From JAWWPG01 sp033850885 (GTDB lineage Bacteria; Actinomycetota; Actinomycetes; Propionibacteriales; Nocardioidaceae), in assembly GCA_033850885.1 (NCBI GenBank), contig JAWWPG010000013.1:1-57398 (forward strand): 57,398 nucleotides of DNA, given 5' to 3'. Shown piece after piece: positions 1-9,826 of this stretch. Positions within the stretch are counted from its first letter, which is position 1. Each line of letters starts with the position of its first letter. A model generated the notes under the pieces. That model saw only the letters and a list, made by a program, of their open reading frames with translations. It ran no database searches and was not told the DNA's origin. The position numbers and the translations under genes were made by a program.

Positions 1-3000
1 TCCGGCATTACACGTCCCGGGCCGGTGACCCGCACCGGCACCTGCATCTCCAGGTCAACGCACGCGTCTTCGTCGAGGGGAAGTGGCGGGGACTGCACAC
101 CGTCGGATTCCGCGACAGCATCGAGGCACTCAACGGCATCGGGCACGCCGCCGTGATGACCGACCCCGTCTTCCGGGCCGCGCTCGCCGGAGCCGGGTTC
201 ACCCTCGATCCGGCCACCGGCGAGGTCGCCGGGCTGGCACCGTATGTGGGCCGGTTCAGTGAGCGGGCGGCGCAGATCGGCCGAAACATCGACCGGTACG
301 AGGCCGAGTGGCGGACCGCCAATCCCGGCCAGGAGCCGGGACCCGTGGCGCGGCGGTCGTGGGACCGGCGGGCATGGAAGGACGCCCGCCCGGACAAGAT
401 CATCCCGACTGACGGCGCCGCGATCCTCGCCGCATGGAAGCGGCAACTGCACGATCTCGGCTACCGCGACCCCGGCCCGCAGCGCGGCCTCCATTCGTGG
501 TGGGCACAGCAGGCGTGGGTGAGCTCAACCGTGACGCTGCCGTCCAGACCATTCTCGCCCGGTTGGGTGCACGGCGGTCGGCATGGAACCCCGCCGACAT
601 CCGCGGGGAGGTCGAGAAGTGGGTCGCGGCCACCGGTGTCGTGGTTGACCCCGCGGTCCGGATCGAGCTGGCCGAAGACCTCACCGCCCGCGTCATCGCG
701 GCGTGTGTACCCCTGCTCGACCGGTCGGACGTTCCCGAGCACATCCGCTCCCTCACCTCGGCGCAGGTGCTCGCCGTCGAGGCAGACATCGTGACCCGGC
801 TCGCATCACGCGCCGAGTCCGAGAGTTCGACAACCACAATGCCCGCGGGTCACGCCGAGGACCTCGATGAGGTTCAACGCCAGGCTGTCGCCGCCCTCGC
901 CGGACGAGCCCAGTTGGTAGTTATCGAGGGGGCTGCCGGCGCTGGCAAGACCACCACGCTGGCCGCAGCCACGAGCGCCGTGGAAGCGGAAGAGCACCGG
1001 ATGCTGGTGGTCACCCCGACCTTGAAGGCGGCCCAGGTCGCCGCCCGCGAAGTCGGCACGGCGGGATCGGTCGCATCGCTGGTGCACCAGCACGGGTTCC
1101 GGTGGGACAAGGACGGACATTGGACCCGCGTAGCCGCCACCCCGGCCGCGCAAACGCTCCTAGCTCACGGAGACCTCCTGCTGGTTGACGAGGCCGGGAT
1201 GCTCGACCAGGACACCGCAAGAGCGCTGCTCACCGTCGCCGACGAGATGGGTGCCCGGGTCGCGCTGGTGGGTGACAGGCATCAGCTCCCCGCCGTGGGC
1301 CGTGGTGGGGTCCTCGACCTCGCCGCCAGTTGGGTCACACCGCAAGCTCACGTCGACCTCGATGTCGTGCACCGCTTCGCCGATCCGGAGTACGCCGCGA
1401 TCAGCCTGGCGCTGCGTACCGGGAGGGCGACGTACTCCCTGTCTGGTGAGGCAGGTGGTGAGGTGCGGGGTGAGGAATGTAGTGAGGGGAATGGTGAGGT
1501 GTGGGGCTCGCTGTGCCGCCGTGGCCAGGTGCACATCTATCCCAGCGACGCTGAGCGCACCCAGGCGCTGGCCCAGCTCGCCGCAGATGCCTTCCTCACA
1601 GCTCGGCCGGATCCGGCGGACACTCTGGTGATGGCCGACACCCGTGAACCAGCCGCCGGATTGAACGGGGCGATTCGGGACCGGCTGGTCGCCGCCGGTC
1701 ACATCGACGACAGCCACGCGACGGTCACTCGTGCGGGTGAGCGGATCGGAGTCGGTGACCGGGTCGTTACCCGGCGCAACGACCGCCACCTGGGGGTGAC
1801 CAACCGGGCCACCTGGAGCGTTACGGCCATCACCGATGAAGGGGGCTTGACGCTTCGTGGCCGCCGCGCCACCGACGTGCACACCGTTCCCGCCGCTTAT
1901 GTGCGTGAGCATGTCGAACTGGCATATGCCACCACCGTCTACGGCGCCCAGGGCGAGACCACCGGCACCGGCCATCTGGTCCTCGGCGAGCACACCAGCG
2001 CAGCCTCCGCGTATGTGGCGATGACCCGTGGCCGCGACCACAACGTGGCCCATATCGTCGCCGACGACGTCGACGACGCCAGGCGGCAGTGGGACGATGT
2101 CTTCGGCCGGGACAGGGCCGACGTCGGACCGGCCGTCGCCGCTCAACGTGCGTGCGAGGAGGTCGAGCGGTACGGGGCACAGATGCCGATGCGTGCCCTG
2201 GACGAGGTGCTGGCCGAGCTGCACGCCGCGTGGACCCAGCAGTCCGACCTGACCGCCCACCAGCAGCGTCTCGTCGGCGAGCGCGACGCTCTCGAGCAGG
2301 TTGCTACGATCCGTGCCCGCTTCGCGCCGGCCCTCGAGCGGCTATACGCCGACGAGTCTTCCGCCGAGACCATCTGGCGCGAGGCACGCGGCCGTGTCGC
2401 CGACCTCGAAACCACGCTGGAGTCGAAGACGGCCGACCTCCGGACCAAGGTCTGGGCCGCCTGGCGGCGGGACCTTTCGCTGGCCCAGCGGGCAGCCAGT
2501 GTCGTTGACCAGGGTGCGGGCCGGTTCGGCCAGCGCCGTCGCCAGGTCCACGCCGCCACTGACGAGTTGGCGGCGTTCGCGCAGAGCTGGCTTCCGATCC
2601 ACCCCGACCTTCCGACCGACCCGGTCGAGCTCGCCCGGCAGGTGAGGTGGCTACACGGGCACCGGGTCGAAGACCAGATCAACGCTTTCGCCACCCGCCA
2701 AGTGACCGAGGCCCACCCCGACGCCGACGCTGCGCGGCAGACCGAACACGCCGCCCGGGCGGCGTTCGAGACTGCGCAGAAGGCCCGCACCCGACTCGAT
2801 ACCACCCTGTACACCGAACTACGCCCCTACGGTCGAGCCGCCCACATCACCGACCCGGGCCAGCGACTCACCACCGTCACCAATGAACTCGCCGACGTCG
2901 AGCACGACCTGACCACCGCCACCACTCGCGTCGGCCATCTCCAGAACGAGCCGGCCATCCGCGACTTCCCAGCCGCCAGCCTCGACACCGAACACAGCCA

Positions 3001-3145
3001 GTGGTCCGCCGACCGCGCCGCCAAACGCGAAACCGCCGCCCGCCAAGCTCAAGCGCTCTGGCAGCGCCAACAGCAGACCCACCCGATCGCGCCGAACCAC
3101 CCCGCCCACCCCCGCGTCGACCACGGACCGAGCATCGGCCGATGA
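1..3145 (+). pseudogene. MobF-type conjugative relaxase-helicase (TraA/TrwC-like), frameshifted and cut by window edge
   Basis: This is a relaxase that nicks oriT and unwinds plasmid or ICE DNA during conjugation. From position 3 the reading frame encodes the end of the relaxase domain with the metal-binding cluster DPHRHLHLQVN (three His, two of them in HLH). Around 475-490 the coding frame moves back by one base. The rest runs from about 485 to 3145: Walker A GAAGAGKTTT, Walker B LLLVDEAGM, helicase motif GDRHQLPAV, a UvrD-C-like YATTVYGAQG...AMTRGRD motif, then about 300 residues of helical, coiled-coil-like tail. A low-complexity Gly/Glu insert is encoded at 1445-1500. The part from 485 onward is intact, so a sequencing error is also possible. 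The gene's true start lies outside the window. Together with the downstream xis-like and int genes it marks the edge of an integrated element. Confidence 0.85.
1445..1500 (+). repeat. GGTGAGG short tandem repeats inside the relaxase gene
   Basis: Five GGTGAGG or AGTGAGG copies lie about 11-13 bp apart, at roughly 1445, 1456, 1469, 1482 and 1493. They keep the helicase frame open and encode a Gly/Glu-rich stretch between the helicase core motifs. They look like a local expansion rather than a conserved domain. Confidence 0.6.
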
Positions 3146-3502
3146 ACAGACTTAGTGAACACATCCGAACGGAGCCGTCGCATCCAGCAGGCAAGGTGCC
3201 GCGATCAGCGATACCGCGAAGGCTCACCAGCGTTCCTCTCCGGTGTCACGCATACTCGTGCAAGTCCCAGGCCACGACCATCTCCCGGTCCGCACCTGCA
3301 CACGAACCGTCCCCGGTACGGACGAAATTCGTTGGGCATTCGTGTCCAATGGTGGACCCCTCGAACGCCTATATGTAGTAGCGACCGAGCAACAACCCAG
3401 CAGAGCCGGACGTCGGCCGCCACGGCAAGGAACCAGCGCCGTCAAGTCCATTCGCACCCACCGTGCGCTTGCAGTGACCGAACGACCGACAAGGAGCAGC
3501 AC
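3146..3502. other. Non-coding stretch between relaxase remnant and xis-like gene
   Basis: No convincing gene is seen; the short ORFs here lack ribosome binding sites and family features. It holds an inverted repeat at 3344-3357 (GTCCA, four bases, TGGAC), a looser GTCC...GGAC pair near 3308-3323, and an A/T-rich TATATG block at about 3370-3375 that could be a -10 element for the xis-int pair. A clear -35 box at normal spacing is not visible. Confidence 0.4.
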
Positions 3503-3736
3503 ATGACCACAACTCGCCAGGTCGAGGAACCCGACAGCACATACCAGAACGACGAACTGCTCACCATGCAGGAGGTCGCCGCCGTCGTACGCGTCCCCGT
3601 CGCCACCTTGCGCTACTGGCGCCACCTCGGGACCGGACCCCGGGGGTTCCGCATCGGCCGCGGCGTCCGCTACTGGCGCACCGAAGTCCACGCCTGGCTC
3701 GAAGCACAGAGTAACCGTCCACACGCACCACGCTGA
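3503..3736 (+). CDS. Excisionase / MerR-like winged-helix DNA-binding protein
   Basis: 77 residues. After a polar leader of about 18 residues comes a helix-turn-helix of the excisionase/MerR type: LLTMQEVAAVVRVPVATLRYW (about 20-40), then a wing with RIGRGVRYWRTEVHAWL. Proteins of this type bend DNA at att sites and steer integrases toward excision; some act only as repressors. The start ATG follows AAGGAG (3491-3496) at good spacing. It sits 38 bp upstream of the integrase gene on the same strand, the usual xis-int layout of actinobacterial integrative elements. The fold is clear; excision activity is inferred from context. Confidence 0.85.
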   Translation: MTTTRQVEEPDSTYQNDELLTMQEVAAVVRVPVATLRYWRHLGTGPRGFRIGRGVRYWRTEVHAWLEAQSNRPHAPR

Positions 3737-3774
3737 AGCTCGCCCGGAGCTGCCCGTGAGGAAGAGGATGAAGT

Positions 3775-4887
3775 ATGGCAAGCATCGAGAAGCGCATGCG
3801 CGACGGCAAGATCCGCTGGTACGCGCGTTACCGCGACGATGAGAACCGACAGCGGACTAAGACATTCGACCGAAAGGTCGACGCTGAGCGGTTCATAACC
3901 GCCGTCGCCGCCGACCTGCTTCGAGGGACTTACATTGCGCCCGACGAGGGTCGGCTCAGCTTTGGAGAGTACGCCCGGCAGTGGGCGGCGATCCAACAGC
4001 ACCGCCCTTCCACGGCAGACCAGGTCGAGCGACAGTTGAGACGGCAGGTGTTGCCGGTGCTCGGCGACCGGCCGCTCGGGGCGATTCGGCCCAGCGAGGT
4101 TCAGGCTTTCGTGACGGGGCTTACGGCGGAGTTGGAAGCGAGCACAGTGCGGATCGTCTACAGCCGGGTCGTTGCCATCTTCGCTGCGGCGGTGCGGGAT
4201 CGCCGCATCGCATCGAGTCCATGCGTCGGCGTCAGGCTGCCCAAGAGGCTCAAGGTGCCGATCGAGCCGTTGTCCACTGAGGCCGTCCTCGCCCTCATCG
4301 AGGCGGTTCCGACAAGGTACCGAGCGCTCGTGGTGCTGGCAGCCGGGACGGGCCTTCGGCAGGGCGAGTGCTTCGGGCTCGACCTCGAACGCGTCGACTT
4401 CCTGCGTCGCCAAGTGCGCGTGGACAGGCAGCTCGTGACAATCGCCGGCAAGGCTCCGCACTTGGGGCCTCCCAAAACTGCGGCCAGCGTCCGCACGGTC
4501 CCGCTGCCTGCGGTCGTGCTGGATGAGCTGGCGGCGCACGTCGCAGCTTACGAACGCGGCTGGCAGGGACTTCTGTTCACCACGGCCACGCGCGGCCCGA
4601 TCTGGCGGTCGACCTGGACCGGCGTATGGTCGACGGCGGTCAAGAGAGTGGGGCTCCCGCCGGGCACCGGCCTCCACTCCCTTCGGCACTATTACGCCAG
4701 CCTGCTCATCAGGCATGGCGAGAGCGTCAAAACGGTACAGGCAAGGCTCGGGCACGCCAGCGCGACAGAGACGCTCGACACGTACTCGCATCTTTGGCCC
4801 GACAGCGAGGACCGGACCCGTGATGCCGTAGACGCCGTGCTCGGATGTGTACCCCGCGTGTACCGGAACGGGAAAGCAACCCGCTGA
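3775..4887 (+). CDS. int: Tyrosine site-specific integrase
   Basis: 370 residues, full length for actinobacterial phage/ICE integrases. The N-terminus has an AP2-like arm-binding segment (about 1-55: WYARYRDDENRQRTKTF). A core-binding SAM-like domain follows (about 60-150), then the catalytic domain with all expected residues: R195 (TGLRQGE), K234 (PPKTAAS), H301 and R304 (HSLRHYY), H327 (LGH) and the nucleophile Y337 (DTYSHLW). It should catalyse integration and excision of the element carrying the relaxase. The start ATG has an upstream AGAGGA. It appears intact although the relaxase is frameshifted. No tRNA or att core could be identified next to it. Confidence 0.95.
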   Translation: MASIEKRMRDGKIRWYARYRDDENRQRTKTFDRKVDAERFITAVAADLLRGTYIAPDEGRLSFGEYARQWAAIQQHRPSTADQVERQLRRQVLPVLGDRPLGAIRPSEVQAFVTGLTAELEASTVRIVYSRVVAIFAAAVRDRRIASSPCVGVRLPKRLKVPIEPLSTEAVLALIEAVPTRYRALVVLAAGTGLRQGECFGLDLERVDFLRRQVRVDRQLVTIAGKAPHLGPPKTAASVRTVPLPAVVLDELAAHVAAYERGWQGLLFTTATRGPIWRSTWTGVWSTAVKRVGLPPGTGLHSLRHYYASLLIRHGESVKTVQARLGHASATETLDTYSHLWPDSEDRTRDAVDAVLGCVPRVYRNGKATR

Positions 4888-4986
4888 CCAGCGGATTTGC
4901 CCTCCCTGAGCAGTTCACGAACTACCGCTAGGCCAAGCCGCCACACCCACGCCGCCGACGCCCACCCCGCCGACGCCCACCCCCCA

Positions 4987-5056
4987 CCCCGCGAATTGCG
5001 GGAAAGTGCACCTCTCGAGACCCCGCAGAAGGGCGACTTTCCCGCAATTCGCGGGG
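4987..5056. repeat. Long inverted repeat between convergent int and nuoN2 (dispersed palindrome family, copy 1)
   Basis: Two perfectly complementary 21-base arms, 4987-5007 and 5036-5056, flank a 28-base centre. Each arm contains GCGAATTGCGGGAAAGT or its complement. It lies between the converging ends of the integrase gene and nuoN2, so it can act as a bidirectional terminator. The same arm with longer complementarity recurs at 57337-57398. In both places the left arm follows C-rich CACCCC runs. This makes it a dispersed element, not a one-off terminator. Confidence 0.85.
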
Positions 5057-5061
5057 GGGTG

Positions 5062-6531
5062 CTAGCGGTAGACGGCGCTGAAGAGAGGCCCGGGCACGAT
5101 GGAGAGCAGCACGGATGCCGCCAGTGTCGCGGCGAGCACGATGCGCTCCACGCCGGCCTCCGCGCCGCCCCGCATCCCCGGCTGCCCGGACGCGATCGCT
5201 GAGCCGGCCGCCGGCCTCAGCAGGACGGCGACGAACCGCAGGTAGTAGACGAGCCCGATCGCGACGTTGACCACCATCACGACGGCCAGCCAGCCGAGGT
5301 GGCCGTCGACGGCGCTCTGGAAGATCACCACCTTGGCTACCAGCCCGACCACGCCAGGCGGCAGTCCCGCCAGGCAGAGCAGCGCGAAGGCGAGACTGAC
5401 TCCCACCAGCGGTCGGCTCCGGACGAGCCCCGCCATGTCGTCAAGCGTCGCCGCCCCCCACCGGGAGGCTGCCGCGACCGCCGCGAAGGCTGCGATGTTG
5501 ACGATGGCGTACATCAGCGCGTACGTCTGCAGCGCACCGATATCTCGGAGCCCGCCGCCGGCCGCCAACGGGACCAGCAGGTAGCCGGCTTGGGCGACCG
5601 ACGACCAGGCGAGCAGCCTGACCGCGTGCCGCTGGCGCAAGGCCGCCAGGTTCCCGACGCTCATCGTCAAGGCGGCAGCGCCCGCCACGACGGGCCGCCA
5701 GCTGTCGCCGTACGCCGGGAAGAAGCGCACCAGGACGACGACGAGTCCGGCCAGTCCGGCCGCCTTGCTGACAACGGAAAGGTACGCCGCCACCGGGACG
5801 GGTGCCCCGACGTACGTGTCGGGAACCCACGCCTGGAAAGGCACGACGGCAACCTTGAACGCGAGCGCCACGAGAGTCAGCGTCATCCCCATCCCGACGA
5901 CCGGGGTGACCGCACTGTCGGCGGCACCCGCTTCAGCGACCTGCCGGGCCACCACGGAGCCGGTAGCGCCGTACACCATCGAGATCCCGAGCAGGCTGAA
6001 GGCCGTGGCCACCACCGAGACCAGGAAGAACTTGAGGGCGGCCTCGGCTCCGCGGGCGTCTCGTCGCAGGCCCACCAGCGCGAAGGCGGGAAGCGACACC
6101 GTCTCGATCCCGACCAGCAGCGTGACGAGGTCTCCCGCCGCCGCGATCGTCATCGCCCCGGCAGCCGACGTGAGAATCAGCAGGTGCATCTCACCCGCGG
6201 GCAGCTCCCGGTCCGCGACCAGCGGATGAAGGAGCAGGACGACGAGACCGAGACCGAGGAGCACGATGGCCCACCACACGACCGTGACGTGGTCGACGTT
6301 CCACGAACAGCCGAGTCGTCGCCCGGCGGACCCGCTCAGGCAGAACGTCGACCTCGGGTGCGGCACCGTGGTCGTGAGCAGCAGCGCCACCGCGACCGCC
6401 GCCAGGCTCAGCCCGGTTGGAAGCCAGCGTCGGGCCATCGGCCAGCACGCATCGGCGAGGAGCGCGAGGACCCCGGCGACGACAAGGCACAGCGGAGGCG
6501 AGACTGCGCGCCAGTCGATGTTCTGGGTCAC
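5062..6531 (-). CDS. nuoN2: NADH-quinone oxidoreductase-type subunit N, second complex I
   Basis: 489 residues; antiporter-like membrane subunit (Proton_antipo_M family) with about 14 membrane spans. Pump residues are present: Glu in LLVGIETVSLP, Lys in LAFKVAVVPFQAW and Lys in SVVSKAAGL. The GTG start at 6531 overlaps the nuoM2 stop as GTGA, which fixes the start; the longer open frame upstream is a shadow of nuoM2. Last gene of the reduced operon, ending at the 4987-5056 inverted repeat. It differs strongly in sequence from the other NuoN at 24311-25924, so the two are old paralogs rather than a recent duplication. Confidence 0.93.
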   Translation of the reverse strand: MTQNIDWRAVSPPLCLVVAGVLALLADACWPMARRWLPTGLSLAAVAVALLLTTTVPHPRSTFCLSGSAGRRLGCSWNVDHVTVVWWAIVLLGLGLVVLLLHPLVADRELPAGEMHLLILTSAAGAMTIAAAGDLVTLLVGIETVSLPAFALVGLRRDARGAEAALKFFLVSVVATAFSLLGISMVYGATGSVVARQVAEAGAADSAVTPVVGMGMTLTLVALAFKVAVVPFQAWVPDTYVGAPVPVAAYLSVVSKAAGLAGLVVVLVRFFPAYGDSWRPVVAGAAALTMSVGNLAALRQRHAVRLLAWSSVAQAGYLLVPLAAGGGLRDIGALQTYALMYAIVNIAAFAAVAAASRWGAATLDDMAGLVRSRPLVGVSLAFALLCLAGLPPGVVGLVAKVVIFQSAVDGHLGWLAVVMVVNVAIGLVYYLRFVAVLLRPAAGSAIASGQPGMRGGAEAGVERIVLAATLAASVLLSIVPGPLFSAVYR

Positions 6532-7991
6532 GTTGCGCCCCCGACCAGGAGCAGGCCGGGGAGCAGCCCGAGCATCAGCGTGCCGACGACGAGGGGCGTC
6601 CACACGACCCACTCGTCGACGGCGACGTCGGTGAGCGCGGGGAGCTCGGGCACCGCCTGGTCGACGCGCCTGATGGCGAGCACGAAGTAGCCGGTGGTCA
6701 GCACCACACCGACCCCGGCGAGCACCATCAGCGTGAGGTACGTCGACCAGGGCAGGCCAGGGGCGGGCGAGTAGGCCGACAGCATGGCGAGCATCTCGCC
6801 CCAGAAACCGGCGAGTCCCGGCAGCCCGAGGCTGGCGACCGCGCCGAACGCGAACAGCGCACCGAGCTCGGGGGCCCTCCCGTAGAGCCCTCTGCCGATG
6901 CTCGCGAGGTCGGAGCTGCCGACCCGCTCCTTGATCGCCCCGACGACGAAGAACAGCAGACCGGTGATCAACGCGTGGGCGACGTTCACGAAGTTCGCCG
7001 CGAGGATTCCCTGGCGCGTGAGCGTCGAGATCGCGAGGAGCACGAACCCCATGTGCCCGATGCTGGAGTAGGCGATGAGTCGCTTGAGGTCTCGTTGCGC
7101 GAGGCAGGCAAGGGCGCCGTACAGGATGCCCACGACGCCGAGTGCCCCGAGGTACGGCGACACCGTGGCGGCGCCGGACGGGATCGCGCCGGCCCAGAAG
7201 CGCAGCAGGCCGTAGGTGCCGAGCTTCAACAGCACGCCCGCCAGCAGGACCGATCCGACCGTGGGCGCCTTGCTGTGCGCGTCGGGCAGCCAGAAGTGCA
7301 GGGGCCACATCGGCACCTTGGCGCCGAAGCCGAGCATGAGCAGGACTGCCACGGCCAGCTGTGTGCGGTGCGGGATCCGCCCGCCGACCTGCAGCAGCGT
7401 CGGGATGTCGAACGTGCCGGTGGCCTGATGCAGGAGCAGGAACGCGACGAGCATCAGCGCCGATCCGGTCACGGTCACCACGAGGAACCGGGTCGCGGCC
7501 ACCCGGCAGCCGGCAGGGTCGTCGCGATCCCCCCAGTCGGCGATGACGAACCACATCGGGATCAGGACGAGCTCGAAGAACACGAAGAACACGATCAGGT
7601 CGAGGGCGAGGAACGTGCCGAGGCTGCCCGCCTCGATCAGCAGCACCAGCGCGACGAGGTTGCGTCTCGGACGGAAGTCAGGCGCGCGTGTGAGGAGAGC
7701 CACCAGGCAACACCAGCTGAGCAGCGACGTCACGACGACGAGAGGCGCCGAGAGGGAGTCCACGCCGAGCCGCCAGTGCACGCCGATCGTCCCGATCCAG
7801 GTGACGTCTGACTGCAACCGGAAGGTGCTCGAGCGGTGTCCGGAGAGCCAGGCCCAGCCCGACACGAGCAGGGTCACAGAGCCGACTCCGGCGCCGAGCC
7901 GGCTGGCCACCTCGTCGTCCCGAGCGACCAGCCCAATGACGATCGCGCCCACCAGGGGCAGCCCGACCAGGAGCTCAAGTCCGCCGATCAT
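6528..7991 (-). CDS. nuoM2: NADH-quinone oxidoreductase-type subunit M, second complex I
   Basis: 487 residues; antiporter-like proton-channel subunit, many transmembrane helices. Conserved features: Glu in VVFFELVLIPMWF-type motif (reads FVFFELVLIPMW), Lys in FGAKVPMWPLHFW, the LPDAHSKAPT loop and Lys in GVLLKLGTYG. These match the residues needed for proton translocation in NuoM. The ATG start overlaps the nuoL2 stop (ATGA), implying translational coupling. It is part of the membrane arm of a complex I whose operon lacks D, E, F and G. Function as a pump is known for the family; partner assembly here is inferred. Confidence 0.94.
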   Translation of the reverse strand: MIGGLELLVGLPLVGAIVIGLVARDDEVASRLGAGVGSVTLLVSGWAWLSGHRSSTFRLQSDVTWIGTIGVHWRLGVDSLSAPLVVVTSLLSWCCLVALLTRAPDFRPRRNLVALVLLIEAGSLGTFLALDLIVFFVFFELVLIPMWFVIADWGDRDDPAGCRVAATRFLVVTVTGSALMLVAFLLLHQATGTFDIPTLLQVGGRIPHRTQLAVAVLLMLGFGAKVPMWPLHFWLPDAHSKAPTVGSVLLAGVLLKLGTYGLLRFWAGAIPSGAATVSPYLGALGVVGILYGALACLAQRDLKRLIAYSSIGHMGFVLLAISTLTRQGILAANFVNVAHALITGLLFFVVGAIKERVGSSDLASIGRGLYGRAPELGALFAFGAVASLGLPGLAGFWGEMLAMLSAYSPAPGLPWSTYLTLMVLAGVGVVLTTGYFVLAIRRVDQAVPELPALTDVAVDEWVVWTPLVVGTLMLGLLPGLLLVGGAT

Positions 7992-9826
7992 GCTTGCACC
8001 AGCCCGACGATGACGGCGACGGCGACGGCGCCCAGTACCACGGCCGTCAGGTAGCCCGAGACATTGCCTGCATGCAGCCTGCGAAGACCTCTGCCGGCGA
8101 GCTGCATCACCGCGTCGGTTCCGCGGACGTACGGCGCCACCACGTCGGCCTCGGACGCGGCCGTCGCACGAGAGGCGAACCGGGTCCCCCGCACGGCGCT
8201 GATGTCGATCGCGGTGTCGACGTGCAGCTCGTTGTCGAGCAGCGGTCCTAGCCGGCCCAGCGTCAGAGCGGGGTCACCACGACCCAGGCGGCGCCATCCG
8301 GCGTACGTCGCAGCGAGGCCGACCCCCACGACGCACAGCGTGAGAGCCATCAGCACCGGGTGCAGGGGTGGCGCCGGGGCGGCGAGGAACCCCGGTCGGA
8401 GCACCGCGACACCTCCCGCAACTGTCAATGCGGCCAGTACGACGATCGGCCCGAGCATGAGCGGCGACGGTTCGTGCGGGGGCGGTGTCGGGTCGTTCCC
8501 GTCGGGCGGGGTCCCGAAGAACACCAGAAGCCAAGCTCGCATGGCATAGGCGGCGGTGATCCCCGCCGCGGTCAGCCCCGCGAGGAGCACGACCCAGCCA
8601 CGCGCGGATCCGCGGGATGCGTCGTGGGCGGCCAGCCCGAGGATCGCGTCCTTCGAGAAGAAGCCGGCTAGCGGTGGCACACCAGCGAGCGCTCCCAACC
8701 CGACGGTCATCGCAGCAAACGTGACCGGCATCGCTCGCCACAGGCCACCGAGCTCATCGAGGCGCTGCCGCCCGGTCGCGAAGATGACCGAGCCGGCCGC
8801 CAGGAACAGCAGTGCCTTGAACGCACCGTGCGTCAGCAGGTGCAGGACGCCCTGGGCGTACCCGCCCAGTGACAGCGCAGCGAACATATAGGAGAGCTGG
8901 CTGACCGTTGACCAGGCGAGGACCCGCTTCAGGTCGATGGCGACGAAGGCGAAGCAGGCGCTGCCGACCATCGTGATCACCGCGATGGCCGTGAGAGTGT
9001 CCATCGTCACGGTCGACAGCTGGAGCAGCGGGAGTAGCCGCGCCACCAGGTAGACGCCCGCGGCCACCATGGTGGCTGCATGGATCAGCGCGCTGATCGG
9101 GGTCGGTCCCGGCATCGCGTCGGGCAGCCAGGAGTGCAAGGGGAACTGCGACGACTTGCCGACCACCCCGCACAGCACCAGCAGACCGGCGGCGGTAGCC
9201 TCCCCGGTGCTCACGCCCCCGTTGGCGACCGCGGCGAGCACTCCGCTGATCCGGTAGGTGCCGGCCGCCTGCCCGATGATGAAGATGCCGAACAGCAAAC
9301 CGACGTCGCCGAGCCGCGTCATGAGGAAGGCCTTGACGGCGCCGTCGCGCGCCGGCTGACCCTCCCAGTAATGCGCGATCAAGAAGTAGGAGCAGACCCC
9401 CATCACCTCCCATCCGACCAGCAGGACGAAGAGGTCGTCCGCCGCGACGACGAGCGACATCGCCGAGGTGAAGAGCAGCACGAGCGCCGTGTACGACGGG
9501 TAGCGGGGGTCCCTGGCCATGAACGCCACCGAGTAGACCTGAACCAGAAGCGCCACCGTGGTCGCGAGCACGAGCATCGAGGCGGTGAGCTGGTCGACGC
9601 TCAGAGCGGGGGTGATCGGGATCGCCCCCGTGGAGATCGGGGCGGCCGTGAAGCGGCTCGGTGCACTGGTGCCCCAGTGTCCCGCCGCCAGGTCGAGGGT
9701 GAGCACCCAGGCGAGCGCAAGCGGTACGGACCCGAGGAGCTGTACGGCGCGCGTGCTGCGGTGGCCGACCGCGAGGGTCGCCATGGCAGCGAGCACCGGA
9801 AGGGCGATCACCATGGAAAGCGTCAC
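7988..9826 (-). CDS. nuoL2: NADH-quinone oxidoreductase-type subunit L, second complex I
   Basis: 612 residues from the GTG at 9826, which overlaps the nuoK2 stop (GTGA); an in-frame ATG at 9814 would give 608. It is the distal antiporter-like subunit. It has Glu in LLVGWEVMGV, Lys in VVGKSSQFPLHSW, SALIHAATMV, and a C-terminal stretch (DTAIDISAVRGT... and AGNVSGYL) matching the lateral amphipathic helix and anchor of NuoL. NuoL is the subunit with the long lateral helix, so this separates it from M and N. Slightly shorter than the canonical NuoL at 27462-29342 (626 residues). Confidence 0.94.
   Translation of the reverse strand: MTLSMVIALPVLAAMATLAVGHRSTRAVQLLGSVPLALAWVLTLDLAAGHWGTSAPSRFTAAPISTGAIPITPALSVDQLTASMLVLATTVALLVQVYSVAFMARDPRYPSYTALVLLFTSAMSLVVAADDLFVLLVGWEVMGVCSYFLIAHYWEGQPARDGAVKAFLMTRLGDVGLLFGIFIIGQAAGTYRISGVLAAVANGGVSTGEATAAGLLVLCGVVGKSSQFPLHSWLPDAMPGPTPISALIHAATMVAAGVYLVARLLPLLQLSTVTMDTLTAIAVITMVGSACFAFVAIDLKRVLAWSTVSQLSYMFAALSLGGYAQGVLHLLTHGAFKALLFLAAGSVIFATGRQRLDELGGLWRAMPVTFAAMTVGLGALAGVPPLAGFFSKDAILGLAAHDASRGSARGWVVLLAGLTAAGITAAYAMRAWLLVFFGTPPDGNDPTPPPHEPSPLMLGPIVVLAALTVAGGVAVLRPGFLAAPAPPLHPVLMALTLCVVGVGLAATYAGWRRLGRGDPALTLGRLGPLLDNELHVDTAIDISAVRGTRFASRATAASEADVVAPYVRGTDAVMQLAGRGLRRLHAGNVSGYLTAVVLGAVAVAVIVGLVQA

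Noticed and set aside
4888..4986. tRNA-derived attachment site next to the integrase
   Set aside because: No cloverleaf or tRNA 3' end could be read in this stretch; only C-rich short repeats are present.
6532..7554. N-terminal extension of nuoN2 to 7554
   Set aside because: The extra part is the off-frame reading of nuoM2; the NuoN domain starts at the GTGA overlap at 6531.
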